From Acanthochlamys bracteata (taxonomy: Eukaryota; Streptophyta; Magnoliopsida; Pandanales; Velloziaceae): a stretch of DNA of 64,000 bases. Where the stretch lies: contig CM034129.1 of the NCBI GenBank assembly GCA_019914995.1, positions 2,245,725-2,309,724 of the forward strand, read 5' to 3'. The notes beneath the pieces were generated by a model that was not told where the DNA came from, did no database searches, and saw only the letters and a program-made list of their open reading frames with translations. Positions within the stretch are counted from its first letter, which is position 1. Each line of letters starts with the position of its first letter. Positions 12,965-23,900 of this stretch are shown here, piece after piece. The position numbers and the translations under genes are program-made.

Positions 12965-13548
12965 CTTCCCATCTTCCATGTAGATGCACCATCTGCATGA
13001 GTTCTTGTAATCGATGCGTACCCAGAAAGCAGCAACTCCTCCAGGACCAGCAAATTTGTCAAAGCACTTATAGAAACTTACAGCAATTCATGAAAAAGAT
13101 TGTAGTTATATAAAGGAGCTACATGTCCAATGAAATTGCAGAAACAGATGATGCCTATTCAGAGTTGGAAAAACATATAACTGGTCATACTCATCCAAGA
13201 ATGTTGTCAGCTCATCTAACAAATGAGATGAAAGCTAAAAACACCTGCAATTGCAATTCTTTGCTTCAAAGTTTAGACCAGCACTCAAAGTTTGGATTGG
13301 TCTCTAATCTCTACTCCAAGAAATAATGTAGTGTGCAAGACAATTACTAACTTAACGTGGATAACCTTTGAATTCTCTCTGTCTCTAACATGCGAACAGC
13401 ATGCAAAAGGCTTTGCTTGCCTCTCTTGATCTACAGATCATACTTGAGTTGAACTTACCAAGGCCAAAAACAGCACCTTCTCTACAGTGGGCATTACCAC
13501 CTACACCAACATTCAATGAAAAGCGTGTCAGTATTTAGAAATAATTAA
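12965..13548 (-). pseudogene. Coding-like fragment, unrecognised protein, two blocks
   Basis: Two minus-strand blocks look like conserved protein. The block at about 13472-13530 reads NVGVGGNAHCREGAVFGLG and is followed by a donor-like G|GTAAGTTC. The block at about 12972-13068 reads FYKCFDKFAGPGGVAAFWV, then RIDYKNSCRWCIYMEDGK and a stop. Composition (Gly, Cys, Trp) is not that of random AT-rich DNA. The best acceptor between them (near 13072) does not restore the frame with that donor, and no start or neighbouring exons are seen, so I treat it as a gene remnant or a partial unspliced model. I do not recognise the family. Confidence 0.35.
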
Positions 13549-14520
13549 AGACCCGCGATGCACATTCTTTTATATATTATATAAAGGCTCAAAATGCGGA
13601 AATAGGAGTGCCTGAAAAGCGTCCAAATATATTACCAATCTTATTCAGGGGATGCTAAGAGATACTATGAAAAAAAAAATTCTAAAATTTTTAAAAAATT
13701 TTAAAAACAACTATACTTTTTAATTTAAAAATAATAAAACCTATATATTTCTTACATTAAAAAAATATAAAATATTATAAAAACTTATTAAAAACTATAT
13801 GAAAATTTTACAGGTCTACTATCATCTACCTTCTATAAAAAAATTGAAAGCTTTCTAATTTAACTAAGCTTATTTATGTAAATGCCTATGAAAAGGTAGA
13901 CAGAAGCGGCATGAAGACGTGTTACCGCAAACAAAGTAGAGATAAAGCAGCTATCGAAGATATGATATAATCACAGCGTCATGCGGAGAGATTCTAACTA
14001 CATCTCTGCCGGCTCCCATGATTTTCTTGCTCTTCAACTTTTGAATAACCAACTGGCTTGTGTGTTGCATTGAATCCGTCCATAAGGGTTAAGCACAACA
14101 AGTATATATGATTTAAGTTTGGATACAAAACATATCACTCTGGTTTATGGCTGTAGCAGTCAAGAAGCTTATGAAAACCATAAAATAAACCAAATAAATG
14201 ACACGAGGAAGACGACGAAGTACGAACAACTGAGAAATGTGAATCAGAAAAGTTTTTGATAGCCACTCTTCATTATTTTCTTTTTCTTTTCGATTGCATG
14301 ATTCACGATTGTGTATAGAATACTGAAAAAAACCTTTTTTTCCAAAATGGATCCCACTCACATGGCTACGATAAAAAGCAGTAGGAATGAAAATCGAATC
14401 GGTCCAACTCCGTTATGGCCCACGTGGACTTCTCTACAATGGGCCTTTAGCCCAATAGTAATAAACAACTTTGGATTGTGCAGTACACTATACAGGTTCC
14501 CATTGGACGTGTTTTAATTT
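13549..14520. other. AT-rich spacer with an isolated promoter-like cluster
   Basis: 13650-13860 is very AT-rich with A/T homopolymers. Around 14400-14460 several TGGGCC/GGCCCA-type words occur close together (GGCCCACGTGG, TGGGCCT, AGCCCAAT), including a G-box core CACGTG. Such clusters normally mark promoters of housekeeping genes, yet no intact gene starts nearby. It could be the old promoter of the decayed minus-strand fragment. No ORF is supported. Confidence 0.4.
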
Positions 14521-14970
14521 ACTAGAATTTTAGTTTTCGTTCGCTATAAGTAAAGTTTCGATAAGTTCCCGTATCTTAATACTATAAATTAATTCAGAAT
14601 TGCAGTTCCACATGAAAATCTTCTCTTCTGCTTGAATTTTATTTCACTACTTTCAACTCACTTTAAAAGTAATTAAAATATAAAATTTAAATTCTATTTT
14701 TAACTTATTTTTAAAAATAACTGAAATAAAAAAAATTAAACTTTACTTCCAACTATTTTTTAGAAATGTCAACTTTTTATTTTTATTTTTGTAAAATTCA
14801 ATTACGAATACTTAAAATATAAAAATACAATTATCCAATACCAAAGTTTTCAGCTAAGCTCTCTCATTTTACAAGTCTACGAGAATGTGATACCCAAAAA
14901 AATTTTATCTTCCTCAGTTTTTGTTCTCTGGCTTTCTGTTAGCCACGGAGCCTAATCAATTCAGAATTTT
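14521..14970. repeat. Direct duplication, copy A (without insertion)
   Basis: About 450 bases recognisably repeated at 15228-16470. Shared landmarks in order: ACTAGAA-TT near the start, TACTATAAA, GCAGTTCCA/ACAGTTCCA, CGCTTGAATTTTATT-like text, CACTACTTTCAAC, TTATCCAAT-CCAAAGTTT, GCTAAGCT-TCTC, TACGAGAA-G-GAT and CCACGGAGCCT. The copies differ by many substitutions and indels, so the duplication is old. No coding content. Confidence 0.75.
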
Positions 14971-15227
14971 AAAAGTGCTGAAATACATTTTTTTAAATAA
15001 AAAATAATTTTATCTTATTTTAATAAACCAACTCTACTATTTTAATCTTAAAAAATAATAAAAATAAATAATAAAAATATCTTACTACGTCAATTTTTTT
15101 AGACTTTCTAAAATTTAAATAAATTTTGTAGACTATTATAAAAAATTTATTAAAAAATATAAAATAAAAAATTGATAAGAAACTTTTATACAATAAAGTA
15201 AAGTTTTTTTCGCTAGAATGGAAGTAA

Positions 15228-16470
15228 ACTAGAAATTCAGTTTCACTCGCTAGATGTAAAGTATAAATTCACATATTTTGATACTATAAAGTAACTCAGC
15301 ATTACAGTTCCATATAAAAATCTTTACCTTCGCTTGAATTTTATTCTCTTCTTTTTACGCTTTCTGAGCATAGTTGTAAGAACCGGATCGAATATCGAAT
15401 CGAAAAACCGTCCGGATCACGGTTATCGGATTGAACCGTCGGGTCAATAATATTAAAACATTTTGAACTAATAATGATAATAATTATAATAAGAAATCTA
15501 CTGCCAATGATATTATCAATAATAATAGTTATAGCAATCATAATAAAAAATGAGAGTATTTTTATTATGTCATTATTATAAAAAATAACAATAATAATAA
15601 TCACAGCAAAAATTGAAGTATTGCCACCACCAACAATAATAATAACAACTAAAATTTATAATAAAAAATATTTAAATAAATTAGGAGATTAGAAAAAGAT
15701 AAATAAATTAGGAGATTTGAAAAAGATAAAACTATAAAATAGATAAATTATAAAAGAGATATAAATAATATTTTTAGGTATACATATTTGAGTCTAAATA
15801 TTTCACAATATAAAAATTTAAAAATCACTAATAATTGATATTTATAAATAAAATATAATCAATTATATTTTTGCATTATCACATCCAAATGTAAAATCTA
15901 AACTACATATTATTTTTCAACATAGAACTATTAATAATTATTTTTGTATTAAATATATCATCAACTTAAAATTTTTTTATTAATTTTAAAAAAAAATTTT
16001 TCAACCCGGTTTGATCCGGACGGGCGGATCGACCGGGTTGAAATGGGTCGAACGGGTCAAATCGGGTCAAAATTGGTCGATTGTATAAACGATTTTTTTG
16101 CAAATTCGAATCGATTTACCGTCCGGATCAACGGTTTTTGAATCGACAAACGGATCGGTCCGGATCTTACAACTATATTTTTGAAACGGAGTTTTTTCTC
16201 ACTACTTTCAACCTACTTTAAAAAATATTTGAATTAAAATCTGAACTTTAATTGTTACTCATTTTAAAAAATAATTAAAATAAAATAATTAAACTTTACT
16301 TTTAATTTATTTTTTAAAAAACTATTTTTTTTTTTTTACTTTTGAAACTCATTACAAAAATTTGAAACATAAAACACACTTATCCAATTCCAAAGTTTCC
16401 GGCTAAGCTTTCTCTCCTTTCACAAGTATACGAGAACGCGATGCCACGGAGCCTCATCCATTCAATCTTT
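15228..16470. repeat. Direct duplication, copy B (interrupted)
   Basis: Second copy of the 14521-14970 block, with the same landmarks in the same order and orientation, split by an 807-bp inverted-repeat element at 15370-16176. Removing the insert leaves about 436 bases, close to copy A's 450, which supports the insertion reading. A short stretch (about 45 bases) flanking the insert has no counterpart in copy A. Confidence 0.75.
15370..16176. mobile_element. Non-autonomous inverted-repeat element (807 bp), no transposase
   Basis: Terminal inverted repeats: the left end begins ATAGTTGTAAGAACCGGA and the right end is the reverse complement of ATAGTTGTAAGATCCGGA. The subterminal zones are rich in repeated CGGATC/GATCCG and CGGGTC words (15385-15450 and 16005-16165), while the middle is AT-rich with (AAT/ATA)n-like text. 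No ORF of transposase size. No clear target duplication: left flank CTGAGC, right flank ATTTTT. The class is uncertain; the subterminal repeats resemble hAT- or Mutator-type non-autonomous elements. Confidence 0.7.
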
Positions 16471-16690
16471 TAGACTAACTTCAACAGGAAACTAAGAAAC
16501 TTTTGAACACACAAAAATTTAGAGATGATGTGTTTTGGGAGTAAAACAGTCTTCTTTTTTTCAGCTGGCGCGATCACGGGAAGTGTTGACCCAACTTGTT
16601 CACAGTTGCGCTACACGTCTCTCTTACTTTAATCTCCTACCTGATCCTACCTCAGTGTCAGTTCACACCTCTAGTCATCCTCTACTAGAT
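16471..16690. other. Spacer upstream of EIN2
   Basis: No feature supported; probably the distal promoter region of EIN2. Confidence 0.35.
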
Positions 16691-17984
16691 TAAATGAATG
16701 AGATTTCTATGATGCGAGGCCCAAGTTGCAAAAGAAACATGTTGGAGCGTGGCTAGGGAGATGGTTAACGGAGTCAACATAGATTAGTAGTCGTCTTCCC
16801 CGAAACGAACGCCGTAGGCTGGCCGAAACAGAGTTGTCCGCACTCTTCATTGTCGCGATAGGTTGAAAAGAACTAAAGAAACAAGAAAAAGAAGTAAACT
16901 CCACAGCTGCTGCTTCCCCTTTAAACTTCTTCGACTGTTCATCTCGGTTTTGTTTCTTCTTTTCGTTTCTTTTCTTTTCCTGGAAGAAGTTGTTGTCGGT
17001 CGGTGATTTGCCTGCTGTGGATGAGGTTGTTGATATTCTGTGTGTCTGTGATTATATAGCAATTTATTTCTGTTTCAGTCCTTTTTGTTTCTGCAGCTTC
17101 GTTTCGGTGATCGATTGTTGTCTGTGGATTACGTCTGTGGGAAAAGAGTTTGAGGTTTGTTTTATGGCTTGGATCGATTTCATCTTATCAATTGGTGCTT
17201 TGCTCAATTACTGCAAGGTAAACGAGTGAGCGTTTGAGATTTGAATTTTGGTTGGTGGTGTGATTTGGTTGAGTTCAGAGCAAGCTTTTAAGCTTGATTG
17301 GTGATCTCATTCAGTTCAATCTCGTAGATTGAATTGGCTGTAGCGGGTTGCAATATCGTTGGGACTTTCGTCAAGAGTGGATTTTGAAGTTTGTATCTGA
17401 TTGCCAAGGCGATGCGAATGATTGGCTGCTGGTTTCAGCAGCAGGATTCTGGCGAGATGCAAACTCAGAGATGAATTGAGTGGGTGCTTGATCTTTCCTT
17501 TGTAGAAAAGAAAGAAACAGAAAAAATCTGATGATATTGCAGTCAGTAATATTTGAATTCATGCGAAGAAGCATCCAGTCTAAAGCCAATTTGGAAAGAA
17601 ATCAGTGCCTCATGAATATAGAAGGAAGTCTCCTTGAGTCCTCTGGCGATTGCTAGCAGTGTTTTGTTTGTCAAGGTTATGTGAATATGGTACCTGCCAA
17701 GTTCGGTTTTGGATCAGTGCATGCAAGGGGTTTTGGCAACTGCAATCTTGTGGTTTTTGTGTAAGCTTGAATCTTGTGTCTGCAACTTGGTTTGTGATTT
17801 CATTCTGAAGTTGGTCTATGTCTTGACTGATCCTTATATCAAGCATCTTGGCTCCCATTGGATTAACAGTACTCACATGGTTTATATGTGGAGATAGAGT
17901 GACAAGATCATCTCTTTAATCTGAGCGAATAAGTAAGCCAAAAGTGTTGCATTTTCAACGGTTTTGTAGATAAGTTGTGTGTCT
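16691..17984 (+). promoter_or_regulatory. EIN2 promoter and long 5' leader with upstream AUGs
   Basis: From about 16900 the sequence becomes pyrimidine-rich (TTTCTTCTTTTCG, TTTCTTTTCTTTTCC), typical of a 5' UTR. A donor AAG|GTAAAC at about 17218 suggests a leader intron ending before the coding start at 17985. Upstream ORFs lie at 17164-17229 (21 codons, overlapping that donor) and 17412-17474 (20 codons). Which of them stay in the mature mRNA depends on leader splicing, which I cannot determine. Confidence 0.45.
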
Positions 17985-20900
17985 ATGGCATCTAAATCAG
18001 CAGAAGGCATGGCACCACGCATATTTCCATCACTTGGACCTGCCCTACTGGCTTCCATGGGATATATTGACCTTGGAAAGTGGGTTGCATCTGTTGAAAG
18101 TGGTGCACGTTTTGGGTCAGACCTTGTGTTGGTGGCACTTTTTTTCAATTGTACTGCTATCTTGTGCCAATATCTTGCAACCTGTGTTGGCATGGTTACG
18201 GAAAAGAATCTTGCTAAGGTAGAATGCCATAGTCTTGAATTGATGATGCATTGTTGAATTTTTATGTGCATGGTTTATTAGATGCTGGAATGCTTAGAAA
18301 GATTGCCATGCTGTGATTTCTGAATTCTGTGGTTGTAGATGCTTCTGGTAGCACCTTTCATCGTCCTCTCATCAAATCATTTTAGCATTTTGTGCAATTT
18401 TGTGCTTACTTGCCCGTTTCAATCTAGCTTTATTCATGTTGTACTTTAAAGAGATTTAAAGATTGCTAATATTGATGACGATGTTCTCTGAGCATCTTTT
18501 GGTTAAGAATTTGGTTAAAGGTTAGCAACTAATGGCTTTCTAATAAATTACGCATCTTTCATATATGTTCTTTAATGAAGTTAAGAACCATGCTTCTATA
18601 TGTTCCAGTTCGTAGCAATAGGTAATGCATGGTTTACCAATAGTTCTAGCATGATTCTAATGCTACTTTCACACAGATTTGCAGTGAAGAGTATTCTCGA
18701 CTTGCTTGCATTCTGTTGGGAGTCCAAGCTGAAATATCCATGGTTGCTTCAGAACTAACAATGGTATTGCTTAATTTCTAGACCTTTTTTTTTTTTTCCT
18801 TTTTTTATTTTTGGAATTCTACTGTTGAGAAATGTACTGAACAATTGTCGAAGATGATCGATGTGCTATCTAGTTAACTTTTTGGTTGCCATTTCAGATA
18901 TTGGGTATTGCACATGCACTCAGTCTTCTAATGGGAATGAGCTTGTATTCGTGTGTCCTTCTTTCCACAATAGGGACTTTTTTGGTTCCTTTTTTGGTGA
19001 TTTTCTTGGTAAGAACTGCTCTCCTCTTTTTTCTATTATCTGCTAACAACACAAAAAGTTATCCTGATTCTCTTAGTCGTTTAAAGGAATTTTTCTTTAA
19101 AAAGTTTTCTGATAATAAAACAATCACAAATTTGCCTTGAGTGCAGGATAATCACAAGGCAGAGCCATTATATACAAGCATAGCAGGCACTGCTTTGGTA
19201 TTCTATGTTCTTGGAGTGCTAATCAGTCAGCCAGAAATTTCTCTTACAGTGAATGTTATTTTTCCTAGACTCGGTGGGGAAAGTGTGTATTCACTTATGG
19301 CTCTTCTTGGGGCAAATATCATGAGTCACAACTTCTACATCCACTCATCTCTTGTTCAGGTGATCTGCTCCAGGCAGCTTGTCTTTAGACCATTGACCAC
19401 GTTGGTTTTTGTGCTATTGTAATTCAAGATGTCTTTGCTTTTTAGAACAAACACATCCGATGGCCGCCTTTATTCCGAAGAAAAGAACTGCTGAGCGTCA
19501 TGGTTTTCTTTGTTGCACGATAAAATATGACAAGTTCTTTATAAAAAATAAGTTACTAATGTTAAAGCAACAATAATAATGTTGACATACACACCTTTGC
19601 TGACACTATAGGTGATTGTTGCTTCATTTTACTAGGATATTGTGTTCATATAATAGGATATTCTTAAGGAATTATGTAAATTGACACAAAAATCAATATT
19701 CAGAAAATATTAATCTGTTTAGATTGGCCTTCTAATCAGCACATGAAGAAACGCAACTACATTGCTATTTTATATAGTTAGTTACTTATGCTTCTCCTGA
19801 TAGAGGTGTTATTAGTTAAACACTTAATTTGACCTTTCTGGGCACAAGCTTAAGATCATTCAATGAATGAGCATGGATGGTCATTCGCTGTTCCTTCCAG
19901 TAAGATGGTCACCAAACACTTTATAGCTAATGAGCTCTTAAGTTCAATCATGCCGTAGGGTATGTCATAGAATCAAGCTTAGGAGGTTTGGTGATGTCTT
20001 GTAGCTTACCTTTTGATTGTAACTATAACACCATGCTGATGTTTTCATTAGATGCATAATAAATATCGTCATGATTGTTATGGCGGTAAGTCGACAAAGT
20101 AGTCTTGCTGTGCACATTGGAGAAAAGTTCTTGCAACCTAGTTGTGTAGGCTGCAATTAGTTCTTTTGTAAAATTAGTACCAGTACTCACTTTTTGGCTG
20201 ATTGTGACATGCTACTCCTAAGCTTGCATGAAATTTTGTCCAATGGTTGTTGGTCCTTCTAGAACTACTACCTCATTGGTTTGCTAGTTATTTGAACAAT
20301 GCTCAAAATATCAACTGCATCTGGTCAAGTTGATACCTGGAGAAATTTCAAGTTTAAGCTTAAGTCTTAAGGCCGCATTTGGGAGTGCATTCTGAAAAGT
20401 GCTTTTCAACTTTTTCAGTTCACCTTTCCCAATAAACCTTCTACAATGTTCTACAAATTTTATTTAAAAATTTAGAAAGTATACAAAAATTCTACGTTGT
20501 AAGATCTTGTTATTGCCTTTTTTTTAGGTCAAAAAAGTTGAGCTCGTTTTCCTAAATAGGATAAAAATATCCTCCATTTCAGAAAAGCACTTTTCATGAG
20601 CACTCCCAAACGCCCTGTTAGTCCTTCAGCCTCACACAATGACATGCCACTGAAAAGCTGACTGACAGCAATGCTACTAGAATCAATGCATTACAAGAAA
20701 GGAAGTTAGAACTTATGAATGTTTGAAACGGAAGAGATAATTAGTCTCACTGCATTTGCTCATGTGCTTAGCAGTAATGTGAGGCGAAAAGATGATTGTG
20801 CTAACAGATCCGACATTTAGCATTAGAATTGTGATGTAATCATCCATAATGACAAAGAGCAAGAGCTGATGTGTTGTTGGTGAATCTAATGGAAAGTAGA

Positions 20901-23900
20901 TTCCTTTGGTCTAATCTCATCCTAGAAATTCCTGATACATAATGAAGATAACAAAAAAGTCAAATGGAAATGAAGACATACTATCTTTTTAGCAGTCGCA
21001 AGATATATGGTACCCTCCTTTAATCATAAATGGAAGGCTGTTCCTAGTTTTGGATGGATTAAAAGCTCTCAGGTTTGATAACTGAAGCATATTTAATTGA
21101 TGGTAAATAGTAGACAAAAGTGAACTTGTCCATCTTATCTCATCCTAACAAAGTACCTTATTATCCTATTCCACATGGATTCATGCTTCGGGAGCTCTTG
21201 TTTTTTCACATCTTCTACTTGCATTTAGTTAGGGTACTCATGTGCCAGTGACATATCTCTAAGCAACTAGCAAGGAAGAAAAACACTAAAAATTTTGTTT
21301 TAGCAGTGCATGCAAATCTTTACTTGTATTTTGGCTGCTCATATGATAATCAACAACAGTATTGTATTTTGTACCTAAGTATAGTTGAAGACGGAAACCA
21401 TTTACGATGGGTACCTTATCACCACTGTGACAGTGGAAAAGCAGTAATTTGGAGTTCTCAAATAATTATGGCTAATTTGAAGACCACGGGTACATATTCT
21501 ACTAATGCTTCAAGAAATGGAACTATTTCTTGCAAATTTCATGATAAGGCCTACTATTCATTTTGTCTGTAGTTTGGTTGTCTTGTTCGTGCTCACTCAA
21601 TATGGGCAATATGGTGGATTCCTACTATTTACTCCTCAATCAAGGAACTAGGGAGTGGCTTGACTATATCAGCAGGTTTCCTATTCTGATTCTTGATTTC
21701 TTATGAAGGAACTGCCTAGATTTTCAAAATTAGCTGTGAAAAGTTGAGCCTAATTTGTTTGCTTAATAAAGCTCCTTAGCGGTGTGTTTTCTTTTAGTAA
21801 GAGTAAAATAATTCTGTAGAACTAATTATTGGTTTCATCTATATGCAGCAACAGAGGGCTATTCCTAATGTCTCCCTGGGTTCATTGTTCAATGATCATT
21901 TCTTTTCTATCTTGTTCATTTTCACTGGAATTTTCCTGGTGAATTATGTACTGATGAACTCAGCAGCAGCCGTGTTTAATACAGCAGATGTTTCCCTCAG
22001 CTTCCAGGATGTTTCTCTGCTCATGGACCAGGTTCTTTTTTTTGTCATGATTCATTTATCTAACTTTCATGTTAAATATTTTGCTTTAATTTGTACGAAC
22101 AGAGTTGTAAAGACTGCAAGCATATGTAGAACAAGGAACCTAGTTACTAGGGAGAATTCTGTCTGGTAGGAATACACTCGTTAAATTGTAAGATTAGGAT
22201 GATGCTAAAACTCTGATGAGGAGAGTTGGAATTCTAATGAAGTGAATAGCATGGTTTCTAGTATAGCATAATAAATGCCTTGTGCGTAAGAAATTGCATT
22301 TATGGTACAGATAGTACTGGAATATAACGTTATGATGATGATTTACTAGGATAATTGGAGGTTCAATTCATGATATTTTCCTATGAAGTGAAAAAAATAA
22401 ATAGATGAAACCATATCCCATTTCCCTTTTAAACCCAACTTGCATTACCCCCTACTTGCACTCTCTCCTTCTCCCAATGTTCGCCACCAGCACTCTTTCC
22501 ATCCATTGTGGTATTTTAAAGTCTGTGTCAGAATAAACCAAAGAAATCTGGAACCACAGCTGCAGTGTAATTTTCTTAACGTCATGGTTGAATTTCCATT
22601 TAGTTGTAATTGTATTACTGGGCAATACCCTTACTACATGGCCAAACCGACAATAAAAGGAAGATGAGTCTTGAAAGATTACATCTACTTTGTGCTGCTT
22701 GACATCATGTGTCGTTTAGCAGTTTTTGTGTTTTTAGTCGGGTATTTATTATGCTTCCCATTATATATTATAAGATGGATTTTGCAAATGACTATCAATT
22801 GATATCATATTTCTTGCAGATATTTAGAAATCCAGTTTCTCCTATTGCGTTCTTCCTGGTCCTTCTCTTTTCTAGCCAGATTACGTCCCTAACTTGTAAT
22901 GTTGCTGGGCAAGTGATTTTGCAATATTTTTTCGACATTAAAGTACCAAATTGGGTTCATCTGGTGTTATTGAAAGCTATAGCTGTTGTTCCTGCTCTTT
23001 GGTGTGCTAGGAACGCAGGCTCTGAAGGGTTATATCAATTGCTAATTGTTTGCCAAGTGGTTTCAGCTGTGCTTCTCCCCTCTTCTGTGATTCCCCTTTT
23101 CCGAGTAGCATCATCAAAATTAATCATGGGGAACTTTAAGAGTCCTTGGTATGTCGAGATCGTGGTTTTGGTTGCATTCTTGGGGATGGTTGCTTCTAAC
23201 TGGATCTTTATTATAGAAATGGTTTTTGGAAGCAGCAACTGGATTGCAAATCTTAGGGGAAGTTTGATCGGCCCCTACAGTTTTCTCTTACTTCTTGTCT
23301 TTGCATCTTTGGCACTGACACTATACCTGATAGTTACACCATTGAAATCTGCAAGTGATAATACAGACATTCAGGTGTTAAATTGGGCCATACAGAATAA
23401 TCAACAACACATATCTGAGAGCAGAGGAAATAATGATCTCTGTAAGGAGGAATATTTTGGTCATGATTATGAAGTAGAACAAGTGTCGGAGAAGGCCATG
23501 GAAGGTCAATCTGACAAATCTAGTCTGGATGTTAATACTAGTACATCTAATACATTTGTTGATTCAGATAATGATTCCCATCAATGTTCAAATAAGCCTA
23601 ATACTAGTTTAACCTGCAACTCTTTGGAACATTGCCAAGAGAAGTCAGAATCTGTAGTTGAGCCAGTGATAATTAGTTTCACAGAGAAAGTTTCTTCTGG
23701 AGGCATATCTGTTACGATTCAGAAAGATACAGAACTGTTGATAGATAATCACGAACTGAAGGCTAGTGAGCGGGATACTTTCAAGGCAGAGGAGCCTATG
23801 GGGGTTGCCCTAGGTGTACCAATTTGTGAGGTATCAGCATCTCCTCCAATCGGTATAGGAAGTACTATTGATGGCCCTAATAATGGCGGTAGTCTATCAA

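Noticed and set aside
13123..13326. 67-codon plus-strand ORF
   Set aside because: No recognisable family, no leader or neighbours; lies in the gap between the two minus-strand coding-like blocks.
15341..15604. Minus-strand ORF rich in Ile
   Set aside because: Low-complexity ATA/AAT-type repeat inside the inverted-repeat element; no protein character.
21306..21572. ORF within EIN2 intron 4
   Set aside because: EIN2 phases close without it and it has no family resemblance.
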